The translations under genes and the position numbers were made by a program. The notes under the pieces are model-generated. The model ran no database searches, had not been told where the DNA came from, and saw only the letters and a program-made list of their open reading frames with translations. 64,000 nucleotides of DNA, from the NCBI RefSeq assembly GCF_032854445.1, contig NC_088302.1, positions 2,232,001-2,296,000 of the forward strand, given 5' to 3'. This document shows, in pieces, positions 13,101 to 23,500 of the stretch (position 1 is the stretch's first letter; each line of letters begins with the position of its first letter). This DNA is from Liolophura sinensis. Its lineage: Eukaryota; Mollusca; Polyplacophora; Chitonida; Chitonidae.

Positions 13101-13186
13101 CTGGCGTCTTCGTTTCTTCGCTCATATGAGTCGACAATGCTGAAAAACACAACAGGGTGCACCCGGCAAACTTGACTGTACGCCAT
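2167..13186 (-). CDS. EIF3F: Eukaryotic translation initiation factor 3 subunit F (7 coding exons, C-terminal exon missing)
   Basis: Subunit of the cytoplasmic eIF3 complex, which recruits mRNA to the 40S ribosome. Exons on the minus strand, in order: 13186-13078, 11555-11485, 9317-9238, 8125-7988, 6158-6067, 5133-4997, 2280-2167. All junctions are GT-AG, and phases join without a break into 247 codons. Residues 1 to about 135 are the MPN domain ([20 protein letters not shown] near the start; [10 protein letters not shown] near residue 97). The C-terminal helical part contains [20 protein letters not shown] and the last seen exon ends [10 protein letters not shown]. The catalytic JAMM metal motif is absent, as is usual for eIF3f. 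An in-frame TAG 17 codons upstream and no intervening ATG fix the start, so the Ala/Pro-rich N-terminal extension of vertebrates is absent. About 25 C-terminal residues expected from the family were not found in 1-2166; they probably lie beyond the left edge. Confidence 0.95.
2420..2852. repeat. Imperfect tandem repeat of about 140-190 bp, three diverged copies
   Basis: Three blocks share GTTACCATGACAAC-like, CATCATCTGTGTA-like, ACCAAATAT-like and AGCCCAGACA-like motifs in the same order, well diverged. Lies in EIF3F intron 6. Confidence 0.5.
2856..4890. repeat. 2-kb compound minisatellite in EIF3F intron 6
   Basis: The basic motif is ACCGACCATCAGCAGACACC joined to CCCCCTTACTGAAGTAAAAC, giving higher-order units of roughly 50 to 80 bp. 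The last 270 bp decay into short ACCATCAGCAGAC repeats. It ends about 105 bp from EIF3F exon 6. Confidence 0.95.
5406..5548 (+). mobile_element. V-SINE-like element, 5' truncated
   Basis: Shares with the full copies the block beginning GTCGCTGTGAGTT, the GGGAAGGTCTGTCAGCAACC block and the V-like GGGTTTCCACCGGGCTCTGC. It lies in EIF3F intron 5, facing a second copy in the opposite direction. Confidence 0.75.
5569..5745 (-). mobile_element. V-SINE-like element, inverted partner of the copy at 5406
   Basis: The minus-strand copy has the TTATTTGATTGATGTTTTAC tail, a local A/T-rich insertion, then the GGCAGCC, V-like and GCAGACCTTCCCAC blocks. The tRNA-like head is missing. Confidence 0.75.
6371..6770. 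repeat. Minisatellite of about 42 bp in EIF3F intron 4, 9 copies
   Basis: The unit is close to GATACGGCATGCTACAGAAA plus AATAACTAGTAAATCACACAT. Each copy holds the palindrome GCATGC or a variant. Confidence 0.85.
6808..6866 (+). mobile_element. 3'-end fragment of the V-SINE-like family
   Basis: Resembles only the family tail: GCCACCATCGTATAAGTTAA followed by AACACCAGTCAAATAAA. Confidence 0.5.
7107..7312 (+). mobile_element. V-SINE-like element, nearly complete
   Basis: Carries a degenerate tRNA-like head (GGCTAAGGTGGTTAGCGTGC), the V-like block GGCTCTGCCCGGTTTCCTCC and the tail TCGTCGTATAAGTGAAATAT. Lies in EIF3F intron 4. No clear target-site duplication was found. Confidence 0.8.
8440..8805. 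repeat. 36-bp minisatellite in EIF3F intron 3, about 10 copies
   Basis: The unit is CACCTCTGCCAAGGAGGTTC plus TGTTTTCACTGGCTTT. The 36-bp period leaves open frames on both strands that should not be read as genes. Confidence 0.9.
9543..9990. repeat. Diverged long-period tandem repeat in EIF3F intron 2
   Basis: Four diverged blocks share an AAACTTCAGCTCAATA-like core (near 9550, 9676, 9841, 9966) and an AATGGAATATCC-like core. The spacing alternates between about 125 and 165 bp. Confidence 0.5.
10135..10171. repeat. AT dinucleotide repeat
   Basis: Interrupted (AT)n/(TA)n run in EIF3F intron 2. Confidence 0.8.
10965..11045 (+). mobile_element. Possible old V-SINE-like fragment
   Basis: GGTTTACTCTGGGCACTTTG followed by GTTTCCTGCACCCATAAAACCAGCCACCATTGTATA resembles the V-like central block and what follows it in better copies. 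Diverged, without ends. Confidence 0.4.
11563..12565. repeat. 36-bp minisatellite with a 144-bp higher-order unit, EIF3F intron 1
   Basis: The basic unit is close to AAGATTCAGAACTCTTAGAA followed by TTCTCCTTGATTACATC. From 11990 to 12480 a 144-bp higher-order unit recurs, marked by TTCGTGTAAG at 12028, 12171, 12315 and (as TTTGTG) 12459. A SINE interrupts the array at 11650-11917. Confidence 0.9.
11650..11917 (-). mobile_element. Full-length V-SINE-like element with target-site duplication
   Basis: Read on the minus strand it has an A-box-like GTGACTCAGTTGG near its start, a B-box-like GAATTCAAATCC, the V-like central block and an AAATAAATAAA tail. It is flanked by the 10-bp direct repeat CCTTGATTTA (11640-11649 and 11918-11927). 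From memory it resembles the molluscan RUDI V-SINE family; the name needs checking. Confidence 0.88.
12590..13077. other. EIF3F intron 1, unique sequence
   Basis: No repeat or exon recognised between the minisatellite and exon 1. Confidence 0.5.
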
Positions 13187-13191
13187 TTTGA
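13179..13191 (-). promoter_or_regulatory. TISU/YY1-like start context of EIF3F
   Basis: The EIF3F start reads CAAAATGGCGTAC on the minus strand. It matches most of the TISU consensus (SAASATGGCGGC), a short-leader initiator plus start signal common in translation-related genes. The match is partial, at one upstream and the last two positions. Confidence 0.35.
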
Positions 13192-14545
13192 AACTGACGG
13201 GTTGTAGGAATAATGCCTCATTGTTGGGATAAAACTATTTCAATTATTCTATCAATGTACGATATGCAGCTGGCTTAGAATAATAAATGAAATTTATGGA
13301 ACAAAATATGCACCTAAATGAAGGTTGTGTTTATTTACCAATGATACCAAACAGGAGAATTTTGTGCCCAAGGATGGCAAGGTATGGCTATATTTCCGGT
13401 TTCTCCTGCTTGTCGAAAATTTCAAGCGTGCTGATACTGCAGGGCACATTGTCATTGTCCATTTTGACCTCTTTTCGGTCAGAAATGAATGGTAATTTCA
13501 TATTGTTCACACTTTTAGCATTTATCTGTCGATCCACGGCCTTAATTTTTTGTCTGGTGTCACCGGTGCTCAGAAATTTCGTCTGCTAAATTGGTGATTA
13601 GCACAGTAGCAAACTGTAGTGCTGAGCGTGTCAGGATGTGAGAGGATGCTCTAACCTGGCCTCATCTTTCCCAAAGCAAATTGTACTTGTGGTGTGGACT
13701 TAATTTGTGCCGGGGAGGGCAATCGGACTTACTAAAGTGACACGTTAATATTCTGGGCTTCTTGGTAAAGTATAGGATTAAATTCACGTTTGTAAACAAA
13801 CTTAAATTTACCGATGAAATCGAAATTATGCTATGAAATAAGTTGAAGACGAAATGTAACGGTGAATCACATGCAGACCCGAATCGAAAGGTTTGGGCTA
13901 TCTTAAATATTGTAAACTAGTTACAAATGTAAAAAAGAAAAAAAGGAAACTTGATGAAAAGAAGAATTTTTGCTCACAAGCTATTCAATGATATATTTAA
14001 CATCTTACAAACATCTTAGTGCTTACACATACTCTGTTGCAGTTACACTCCAGTATCCAGTTCCACCTTATGTATGCTTGGATTATTATGATGTACTTTG
14101 CAATTTTTTAGGCATATTCATTGTAATGGTCAAGTGGTATTCATCATTGAAATTTATTAATGATTATTTGGTTGATGCTGAGGTGGGATTCACATAAACT
14201 TGTATTTTTACCCTAATTTTCACTGAGTTTATGTTGTGCTCATTACCCCTTGAGCATTATATATTTATAGGCAATAAAATACACATCAGTTTCTGTCCTT
14301 TCTTACATTCTTTACATATAATGGCATTTTTTTAGAATTCATTTGTTTCTCTCTCCTCAATAAAGCCACAGGTCTGAGCACAGCAGTGCAATAGATATGC
14401 ATGTTTTGTTGATTTTGTTTTGTTTTGTAGCTAAAATGTATGGGATTCTTACATATAGTCAGATGCATTGATTGCCCAGAGCTTGAATGAGACATGGAAT
14501 ATAGGTCAGTTTATTTAAATAAAGAAGTCTTTCTGTAATTCTCAG
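13187..14545. promoter_or_regulatory. Divergent promoter interval between EIF3F and NFRKB
   Basis: The two start codons are 1.4 kb apart and point away from each other. The interval has no coding exon I can support and none of the minisatellites that fill the rest of the locus. An acceptor (TTCTCAG at 14539-14545) just before the NFRKB coding start implies at least one non-coding NFRKB exon inside this interval; its position could not be fixed. No clear TATA box was assigned to either gene. Confidence 0.5.
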
Positions 14546-14592
14546 GATGCCATCTGTTGGATGGATAAGTTAACCAGTCTGATCAGTGAAGA

Positions 14593-17500
14593 ATGGACCA
14601 TCAGACCTTTCGCCGTGTTGATGCTGGCAAGAGGCTTGAGAAGTGTGTATTGGGTCATGAACAAGTCTCTCTCCCTGAACTTCTCATTGAACAGGTACTA
14701 TAGCTATATAAATATATAGGTCTTTGTAATATTTAACATTGGTATAAATGCAAACTTGTGAAAGAAGTTGAGAATACTCCAATTTGTCATTGGATGATGA
14801 CCCATTAATGTTGAATGAAGAATTTTACACAACCGTTTCATGCAGGAAATTTGCGCAAATATTTCTATGTTAGCAATCAATGCTTGGTGAAATGCACAAT
14901 AGCATGTTTAAACATACTATTCTTTGTATTTCTTTTTGCAGGGAGCTGTGTTTCGGGAAATTCTGTCCCAAGAAACTTGGTCTAAAGAATTAACAGATGA
15001 ACAACGACAACATTTATCAGTTAGTACTTTCAAATTTAGGATTTATTTCATCACATCATCTAATGTTACATTTTTAACAGTAGTTAACCCATAGACCTGT
15101 TATGTACTGTAGCTTTGATGTAATTGTTATTCAGTTTGACATCACTGAGAAAAAACTGATGAATACTCATCTACTAACTCAGACATTCCGACATTTACTT
15201 TTACATTTATGTTATTGTTATATAGATATAAGATTTTGGCTTAAGCCATGTGTCATAAGATTTGTTTCAGCAGATTATAGCCACCCTTGTGTGCGCATAT
15301 CTTGGTTCAGAAATTAGGAAGGACTAATAGACAGGACTGCCCACAATGGTCCACAGCATAAAAATGGAATTCAGTGAATAGTGTGAATGTTACTTGGTTG
15401 AAAGACCTCATAAAACCCTCTCCAAATCAATCTTTTTTTTTTTTGTAAAATTTTTCATACCTCATTTATTCATTTGTCGGGTATTAAATGACATACAGAA
15501 GAATAGTTCTCTCACTTGGAGCAAATGCCAGCCTTATGCTACAGGCCAGTATGATGTGCTCAACAAACTGGCAGACTTAATGCCCATCAGTTATATATAT
15601 ACCCATCAGAGGTTGGTCCGTGGATTGCCTACCTTGCAGTTTATTTGTTTATTACTTGCAGCAATTTCTACCTGATTTTCCCAAAGGCAGTGAAGAGGAC
15701 AAAGAAGAAACTCTCAGGTTGTTATTTGTTACCTACTCATATCCCAATCTGACAACCTCGTTTATTTTACAAGATTATGTAATTGTTATATAAGCACACC
15801 ACCATTATGAAATTGATCTGTGAAACTTCTCATCTCTGAAGTTTTGCTTAGGAGGTCATTGCTGTGTAAACCAAATCTAAAATAACCCGAATAAACCTAA
15901 AATTCAGAAATGCACTGACTGAGGAGTTAGAGCCTCAGCCTAGCAAGCAGAACCACAATTAAGCCAAAGGTAGGTCGTCTCCGAGGCCTTAACATCCAAG
16001 CACTTTCTTGGTTAATCCCGTCTTTGATAGCACGAGATGACAGCAAAATGAGATGTACTGGTCAGCTTGCTGTCTGTGGCAATCTGTTTATACGAAATGT
16101 TTGCAGGGACAGGTGTGGTGTGAGTGGATACTGACTGCTCTAACTACCTCGTTTATGAATCTGATAAAATGCTGCTTTTGTTTACATGAACAAGCCATTT
16201 TGCCTGCATTTACAACACGGAAATTGTGAGTTTTGGTGTAACAAAACCTCCTGTGTGATACAGTGTATCTCTGACTTTAAATATCTACTGGTTAAACTTT
16301 ATGTGGAATAAATTTATTCATGCATATGTACATATATAGTATGGTGTTGTCTTTTCTTTGAACTTAAATACCATTGACTCTTATTGAATTTTGTTAGATG
16401 ACTGTATGACTACAAGTGAGAATGTTAATGTCTAGAGTATTTGTAATACAAGATGTCATTTGTCATAAAAATCCATATATAGTATTTGTAACACTATTGA
16501 AATATTTACGTGCTTGCATTCTCTTACCTGTATGTTTTAGGATGTTATTTGGAGGGGAGAACTTTAAATTTGGGAATCCCCTCAAACAGTTCCAGATGAA
16601 ACTCCGCGAGGGTTTCTTTGCTCCCGACATAGCCAAGTACTCAGCTCTTTGTCGCAAAGGGAAGAAGAGAGAGTACAAGATCAGACAACAAAGATATTAC
16701 GCCAAACTCTTACAGGAAATTCTCCTGGCTCGTCAGGTGGGCTTCTTTCAGCTCTATTGTGTTACTACAGAATTATTACATGATCTACCTTCTATCCATT
16801 TACAACATTCATATCGCGGGGAGAATTTCTTCATAATATCACTATCTTGGTTATAAAATAACATGCATTATTTCCCCTTTTACCAAAATTTTGGCTTTTG
16901 AATAAAAATCTTCTTCTGTATTGAAAATAACTTCATATTTGTATGGTTTATTTCCCCATTACTGTCTATATGGCTTTTGCTCAGAGATCCAATGTTTTGG
17001 GGGGGAGGGAGCTTTTATTAAGTTTCAGTGAGTAAAATATGTGTTACTTATATCCAAAGATACTTTTGGATGGGATTTTTGATGATGAATTTCTCAAGAA
17101 AAACAAAAAAAAGTAATAATAATAAAAAGGCCTGTAGTAAGACATAAAGCCACCCGATTGTGCTGGTTTATACAGATTGTTGTTCTGTGTTGTCAGCTTG
17201 TTCTGGAGGAAGTGCGCCACTTGCCACCTGATGAGACCCCCAAGTTTATTTACACCCCACCACCTCGAGACAACAGCCTGGAGAACAGGGTCAAGAAAAA
17301 GTACATCAAGTAAGCAGATCATGACACAAAATCTCAGTCTTCAGAACTTCAAAACCTGGGTTTTTGACATCAGAACACATTTAGAACACTCTGAAGATTC
17401 TGTTTTGTATTGTGTGACAGAATGGTGAGGTACTTGGAAATGTGTATATATATACACAATTTATACAGAAATTGACCTCAGGTTAGAAACAAGACTAGAT

Positions 17501-20500
17501 TTTTATTATTTTTGTTTTATTTTGTTAACACACTGATTTGTTGATTATCATACTGTAGCCTGACTTTACATTTATTTTCAGAATTTTAAAGGAAGTACGA
17601 GAGGAATGTGAAGTGGAAGACACATCCTCTGAGGAAGATTTGCCCCCAGAGAAAGGTACATGAAGCAATTGTTGCACCAGATCTATCTAATCTAGAGCCC
17701 TTAGACAAAACAGGAGACTACAGTTATACAGTGCACACATGTCCTTGAGAACTCAGTCGTTTACTGATTATCTGCAAACTTGTACACAACAGTAATTTGC
17801 TCTAGGGACCATTGTCTACTCGGAAGTCATCTTGGATTTTGCACCCATTTAGCTGCTTTGGTAATGCCATGTTTTTTTAGGCATCTGGAAGCGAAGCGGA
17901 CAGGGTCCTAGGAGGACATTTCTGTGATGGTGAAAATTGCCACTGATTTACCAAAGTAGCTGGACTTTAAGAGTTTACTGCTGTGATGTGTTTTAGCATC
18001 TAAGGTTTTCTTCTATTTGGATATGTAAACCTGCCTAGAGCATCGTTACTGTGGAACACAATAGTATTACTTAGTTCATGCAATACCTGTAAAATTAGGC
18101 TTTATCACATAAAATTCAGTGATTTCTGTTCGCGCTCTTTAGGTGCCTGATACAAAATGGTCGCATTTCTGGTGATTTGGCCAGGCCACGATTGAAAAAA
18201 AAAATGTTTGTTGCTGGCAATATGACTGAGTCATTAAATTCAGGCCATCTCAATTTGAGGAGGGGAGCGGAAGGGTATGCAAGACCTACCGTTTAAATCC
18301 TCAAGTCAGTGTGCCTCAATACTGCTTGGTACGTCAGTGCATCGTTAGATCAGTTGACCCACAATACCTTGTTGTCTTGCAAGTGCACTGCACGAGAAAA
18401 CCCATGGGTTCTAGTTTTATTTATTTTCTGGATTTGCAATGGAAAACAATGCCTCCTTTAATTTGGAACCATGGTTTGACATACATTTAACAATGCTGTG
18501 GAGATATTACATGCATCTCCATAAAAAAAGAAATTCTTTGTACACGGAATTTTTCTTAACAGGTACACACATGTACATGTTGAATGCAGTGGTTCCATAG
18601 ATCAGTTTTGCACAAAAGAGAAGGAAAGTAACTCCGAATATTGAAGTCTTATTATTAATCTATATTTCAGTCACTGTTACACTGTTCTTGAACTCACGCA
18701 AAGCGCAGAAAATGATCTGAAGTGATGACTATGTGTGGCATCTCTCGCCATGTATTTGTTCATGTAATTGAATCCATACCACTGGATGTCTTTTTTTGTT
18801 TTGTGTCATTTGTGCCTTTTGCAAGCTCTGTGCATGTATTTGCACACAAGTACACTCAGTCTCTTGAAAATATATTAATACTTTACAATGGCTGATTGTG
18901 GTGTGGCTGGAGGGGGGGATGTACAGTACAGCCCAGAAATAACCTTACAAAAAACACAAGTAAAATGTTGTGTGGTGTTTTCATGTGCCTGGACATCATT
19001 TTATTGAGCATGAATGCGACGTGATAAAGAAAAGTATGAAGCATATTTGAGTTGTACTAGAAACATTGTTGAGCTCTTTAATCGCTTTTCAACATGTGTA
19101 GATGGCAGAGCAGTCAGAAAAATTGCCATGACTGTTTGGTTTTCTGCGGGCTGGGTGTCATGTTATCTCTGGACTGTACTGTACATCTTTGCAATCAGAT
19201 TGCTTTCTTGATAGGCTTGATCGTGCTTTTTGTTATGACTGAAAAAAATTACTTCTCAGCCATTTCATATGTCCAATAGTGTACTTCTCAGCCATTTCAA
19301 ATGTTTAATGGTTTACTTCTCAGCCATTTCATATGTCTGACAGTTTACTTCTTAGCCATTTCATATGTCTAACGGTAACAGTTGATTGATACTTGTATGT
19401 TCACAATGTTCACAAATTTTGTTCGGACTACTTTCTAATGAACTGTGTCGAAATGTAACATTCTTACTGCAAAGAGGATAGTTATAAAAAATTCATCAAG
19501 TTACATATTTCTCAACATTTAATGGATCCTTGAAAGTCATGGGGAACAAGTTTTTTCTTGTATTACTCTTAAAAAGTGCTTAACGGCAAAGAAAACACTA
19601 ATGTGGAGCATATGTGAGATGAAAGATCATGAAACACTGTCCACAAAAAAGAGTTTGATTGATTTTTTTATAGATTTTTTGGAACCTGCACAGTAACATG
19701 CCTTTGAAACTTTGGATGGTATGATGGCCTTTTCTGACCATATTGGGATCAGTGATGTCACGTCAGGTTTTTGCCTTGTAACACACATAGGCTGATAGAT
19801 TTCATTATGCTAATCTATACACGTCATGTACATAAAAATCTATGAATGCATTTGACGAATGGAACTTGAAACATACCCCCAAGGCCACTACAGACCACCA
19901 GAATCTGATGTTGTAAAACCATTTTACTGGGATGCCAAAATTAAATAGAAATAGATCAAGCAATTTTGCTGGACAGTGTTTCATGATCGTTCGTCTGATA
20001 CATGTGTATAATTAATTTTATTGTTTTCTTTACCTTAATCTTTTGATGCTAAATATCACACTTGTATTGAATTATGTTCACAATAACCAATAAATACGGT
20101 ATCAAAATAGTGTCCATTCAGTTCCCCATGTAGGTTTAAACTATCTTAAACTGAATGATCCTTGATAGTGCTAGGATATGATAGGATATTAGGCTGTTGA
20201 AAGTTCTTGAAAAGCCTTTCTTTCATGAATGGGACCCCTGTTTCAGCCAAAAGGGGTTTCATACATCTTTGAAATGGTTGAAAATCGGGGTACATGTATA
20301 TTTTTGTTTCTGATCTGTATTATCAGTTTTTGTTATTCTTGTCTTGTATATAGCCCCTGCACCACGACACAAGAAGGGAGCTGTCAAGAGCCTGTACCCG
20401 CTCCCTTCCCCTGATCACCCGCCCCCAAGTGTAGTGTCCACATTCGCCTCTAAACCACTCACCAATGGAGACGTCATAACTCCAGCAACAGTTGGTATGT

Positions 20501-23500
20501 TCTTACCAGGGCAGTTGTCAGACCATTTATGGTGCTTCTTTTTCTTCTTTTTTGGTTGTCCTTCTGTAATCTTTTCTATTTTATCTTGAATCCAATTTTA
20601 GTCTTTCACCAATCATTACTGAGATCCCTATAGTCTTCTGTAAGAATTTGATGCCTGTTTTATCTTTCCTTTGGTCTTTTTTTTGACAACCCCAAAAAAG
20701 TGGAATGCTACATTTACGAATACCCCATGGGAATTTCAGATCATGTAGGGATAGTAAGAGTGTGTAGAATTCAAACAGTTGAACTGCTTGTTTCTGTGTT
20801 TCTCAAGGTAACGAAAATGCTCCTAAAGCAAAAGTGCGAGTGAGCAGTCCTGTGGATTTCACAGATGATGACTATGTCCACATGTTGAGGACCCACAAGC
20901 GGAGGAGGACCGAGGATCTGGTAAGTTAGTGTGAGGACTTTCTAAAACAGGCTTATTCTTCTGGATGACTATGTCCACATGTTGAGGACTCACAAGCGGA
21001 GGAGGACCGAGGATCTGGTGAGTTAGTGTGAGGACTTTCTAAAACAGGCTTATTCTTCTGGATGACTATGTCCACATGTTGAGGACCCACAAGCGGAGGA
21101 GGACCGAGGATCTGGTAAGTTAGTGTGAGGACTTTCTAAAACAGGCTTATTCTTCTGGATGACTATGTCCACATGTTGAGGACCCACAAGCGGAGGAGGA
21201 CCGAGGATCTGGTAAGTTAGTGTGAGGACTTTCTAAAACAGGCTTATTCTTCTGGATGACTATGTCCACATGTTGGGGACTCACAAGCGGAGGAGGACCG
21301 AGGATCTGGTAAGTTAGTGTGAGGACTTTCTAAAACAGGCTTATTCTTCTGGATGACTATGTCCATATGTTGAGGACCCACAAGCAGAGGAGGACCGAGG
21401 ATCTGGTAAGTTAGTGTGAGGACTTTCTAAAACAGGCTTATTCTTCTGGATGACTATGTCCACATGTTGGGGACCCACAAGCGGAGGAGGACCGAGGATC
21501 TGGTAAGTTAGTGTGAGGACTTTCTAAAACAGGCTTATTCTTCTGGATGACTATGTCAACATGTTGAGGACCCACAAGCGGAGGAGGACCGAGGATCTGG
21601 TAAGTTAGTGTGAGGACTTTCTAAAACAGGCTTATTCTTCTGGATGACTATGTCCACATGTTGGGGACTCACAAGCGGAGGAGGACCGAGGATCTGGTAA
21701 GTTAGTGTGAGGACTTTCTAAAACAGGCTTATTCTTCTGGATGACTATGTCCATATGTTGAGGACCCACAAGCAGAGGAGGACCGAGGATCTGGTAAGTT
21801 AGTGTGAGGACTTTCTAAAACAGGCTTATTCTTCTGGATGACTATGTCCACATGTTGGGGACCCACAAGCGGAGGAGGACCGAGGATCTGGTAAGTTAGT
21901 GTGAGGACTTTCTAAAACAGGCTTATTCTTCTGGATGACTATGTCAACATGTTGAGGACCCACAAGCGGAGGAGGACCGAGGATCTGGTAAGTTAGTGTG
22001 AGGACTTTCTAAAACAGGCTTATTCTTCTGGATGACTATGTCAACATGTTGAGGACCCACAAGCAGAGGAGGACCGAGGATCTGGTAAGTTAGTGTGAGG
22101 ACTTTCTAAAACAGGCTTATTCTTCTGGATGACTATGTCCACATGTTGGGGACCCACAAGCAGAGGAGGACTGAGGATCTGGTAAGTTAGTGTGAGGACT
22201 TTCTAAAACAGGCTTATTCTTCTGGATGACTATGTCAACATGTTGAGGACCCACAACCGGAGGAGGACCGAGGATCTGGTAAGTTAGTGTGAGGACTTTC
22301 TAAAACAGGCTTATTCTTCTAGATGACTATGTCCACATGTTGGGGACCCACAAGCGGAGAAGGACCGAGGATCTGGTAAGTTAGTGTGAGGACTTTCTAA
22401 AACAGGCTTATTCTTCTGGATAACTATGTCCACATGTTGGGGACCCACAAGCAGAGGAGGGCCGAGGATCTGGTAAGTTAGTGTGAGGACTTTCTAAAAC
22501 AGGCTTATTCTTCTGTTTATGGTGGCTTAGAATATATGCTTAGAGACCAGTTCCTCTCACCAGACCTAAAAATGATGCCTCCATGTACAGAGAACTGCGG
22601 TTATGAGAACTGTGGGATTATGAGGCCTAAAGCGATACAATACATGATTTCTAAAATGTGGTGATTCTGTTCCGGTTTTTCAGTGAAAGTGAACACAGAG
22701 GGCAAAATAAATGTGTTGCGGTGTAAAGTATACACACAACATCAAATTCAGATTCCATGAGGCCAGAAGGCATTTCTTGATTTCTTGAAATTTCTCAGCT
22801 AAGCTGTACAGAATTTCTTACTGTCATTCAGCTTGCTGGCTCATGGTCCATTAGCATGCATGTAGATTGTAAAACCAATACACTTCTATTTATCTGTTTT
22901 ATATGCTGTTGAAAAAATATGCAATCAATTTCAATATGCAAGCACAGATCTGCATCATTCTGCAAGCACAAATCTGCATTATTATTTCTCTGGTGATTTA
23001 GATGGGGTACTCTTTTCAGGTGGCTTGCATTACCCCTTTTGCCTAGCCTGTTAACTTGATCTTTTTGGAGTAAACATGTTTGTGTGCTCTTCAGAGTAAC
23101 CTATTGGTGAAGCAAATAATTAGTATTAAACAAACTGTGGGCTGATACTCAGCCATTTTTAGGAAACCTTTTTCAGGTTAAGTTAACATTTTAAATTCTG
23201 AGGCCTGCATGAAGCAATGGACAGGGTCCCTCAGGGGTTTGTGTACACATGTATGTGCCCACATCTACATCTAACTACAATGTACAGATGATACTGTAAA
23301 CAGTGGACAGGTTCCCTCAGCTGTTTGTGTACACATGTATATGCCCACATCTACATGTAACTACAATGTACAGATGATACTGTAAACAGTGGACAGGTTC
23401 CCTCAGCTGTTTGTGTACACATGTATATGCCCACATTTACATGTAACTACAATGTACAGATGATACTGTAAACAGTGGACAGGTTCTCTCAGCTGTATGT

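Noticed and set aside
20921..22515. Array units as extra alternative coding exons of NFRKB
   Set aside because: A unit spliced from the nearest AAAACAG acceptor has a 67-nt body and an early in-frame TGA; donors used without an acceptor retain a TAG.
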